This document shows, in pieces, positions 63,706 through 64,000 of a stretch of DNA of 64,000 nucleotides. The notes beneath the pieces were generated by a model. That model made no database searches. It worked only from the letters and a program-made list of their open reading frames with translations, and was not told the DNA's origin. Within the stretch, counting starts at the first letter, position 1; the number at the start of each line of letters is the position of its first letter. The stretch comes from Oscillatoriaceae cyanobacterium Prado104 (lineage in GTDB: Bacteria > Cyanobacteriota > Cyanobacteriia > Cyanobacteriales > Microcoleaceae). The DNA lies in NCBI GenBank assembly GCA_025454405.1, contig JALOON010000023.1:1-64000 (forward strand). The letters run 5' to 3'. Position numbers and translations under genes: made by a program.

Positions 63706-63740
63706 GAATCCCCGCCGTAGAACGGCGGTGGAGTGTCAAC
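63706..63740 (+). mobile_element. Right-end hairpin of the deleted tnpB element
   Basis: CCGCCG-TAGAA-CGGCGG followed by TGGAGTGTCAA lies between the tnpB remnant and trhO. An orphan copy lies at 14096-14135. Confidence 0.6.
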
Positions 63741-63764
63741 GCACTTACTTGTGAATCGCTATAT

Positions 63765-64000
63765 ATGACTTATTTCTTAACCGCTGCATTCTATAAATTC
63801 GTGGAATTGCCTGATTTTGCTGACCTCAAAGCTCCACTATTTGCCTGTGCCAACGAAAACCAGGTGAAGGGTACTATCTTGCTAGCAAAAGAAGGCATCA
63901 ACGCTACTATTTCCGGCCCGCCTGACGGCGTGCGCGCCCTGCTGGAATTCTTGCGCAGCGATCCGCGTTTTGCCGACTTAACGCACAAGGAATCTTGCTC
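63765..64000 (+). CDS. trhO: tRNA uridine(34) hydroxylase TrhO (rhodanese-like), partial
   Basis: The gene runs off the window; 78 of about 280-300 residues are visible. YFLTAAFYKFVELPDFADLK, then VKGTILLAKEGINATISGPP and DPRFADLTHKES are the N-terminal acylphosphatase-like domain of TrhO (YceA/UPF0176). The enzyme hydroxylates U34 of tRNA with O2; the catalytic rhodanese Cys lies further on. ATG 63765 is the natural start. The same frame is open upstream to 63492, through the tnpB zinc-ribbon remnant, with a GTG at 63504. Confidence 0.88.
   Translation, partial: MTYFLTAAFYKFVELPDFADLKAPLFACANENQVKGTILLAKEGINATISGPPDGVRALLEFLRSDPRFADLTHKESC

Overview
The window comes from a cyanobacterium, most likely a filamentous Oscillatoria/Microcoleus-type genome. 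The HIP1 octamer GCGATCGC and its GATCG core recur throughout. Short tandem heptamer repeats and small palindromic elements fill the gaps. The gene set includes several cyanobacterial markers: a cyanobacterial Hfq next to dapF, a Vipp1/IM30 protein, MenB for phylloquinone, glutamate-1-semialdehyde aminomutase, CGLD27, DUF2949, an EbsA-like protein and the bifunctional-nuclease protein beside riboflavin synthase. The content is chromosomal housekeeping genes separated by repeat-rich spacers. There is no prophage, CRISPR array or rRNA operon.

Layout. 0-10 kb: a Kir-type potassium channel, a decayed DUF433 gene, sbcD, a MutY-superfamily glycosylase with MIG-like features, hisIE, hemL, a Uma2 nuclease, a MafI-like immunity gene with a frameshifted partner, and an RTX/PPC exoprotein. 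10-20 kb: an acetyltransferase, a membrane adenylate cyclase, an SGNH hydrolase, a YajQ-family protein, a MAPEG protein, a DprA-like protein, a DRTGG/BioD-like protein, EbsA and a membrane GT2 glycosyltransferase. 20-30 kb: sucC and sucD separated by a MITE, an acyltransferase, a KefB-type antiporter, divergent hfq/dapF and a nuclease-like protein. 30-41 kb: small TA-like genes, a large PAS histidine kinase, an Fe-S aldo/keto reductase, the bifunctional nuclease, riboflavin synthase, the yqeK-rsfS-CGLD27-asparaginase cluster and an initiator tRNA. 41-51.5 kb: an area with three tnpB copies (two decayed, one intact) around a DacB-type peptidase, then the phospholipid/fatty-acid cluster plsX-fabH-fabD-plsC. 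That cluster is interrupted by a PspA-like gene and a membrane-anchored PstS-like gene. 51.5-64 kb: two further Uma2 genes around an SDR, a dead FhaC/ShlB transporter, an MscS channel, tandem Vipp1/PspA genes, a SPOR-domain protein, menB, an internally deleted tnpB and the start of trhO.

Themes. Membrane maintenance stands out: three PspA/IM30-family proteins, an MscS and a Kir channel, PlsX/PlsC and a candidate glucolipid synthase. The second theme is small-element traffic: four MITE-like families and several IS200/IS605 tnpB remnants, most visible where they split or abut genes (sucC/sucD, dacB, trhO).

Limits. All functional calls come from reading the translations by eye. No database search or folding program was run.
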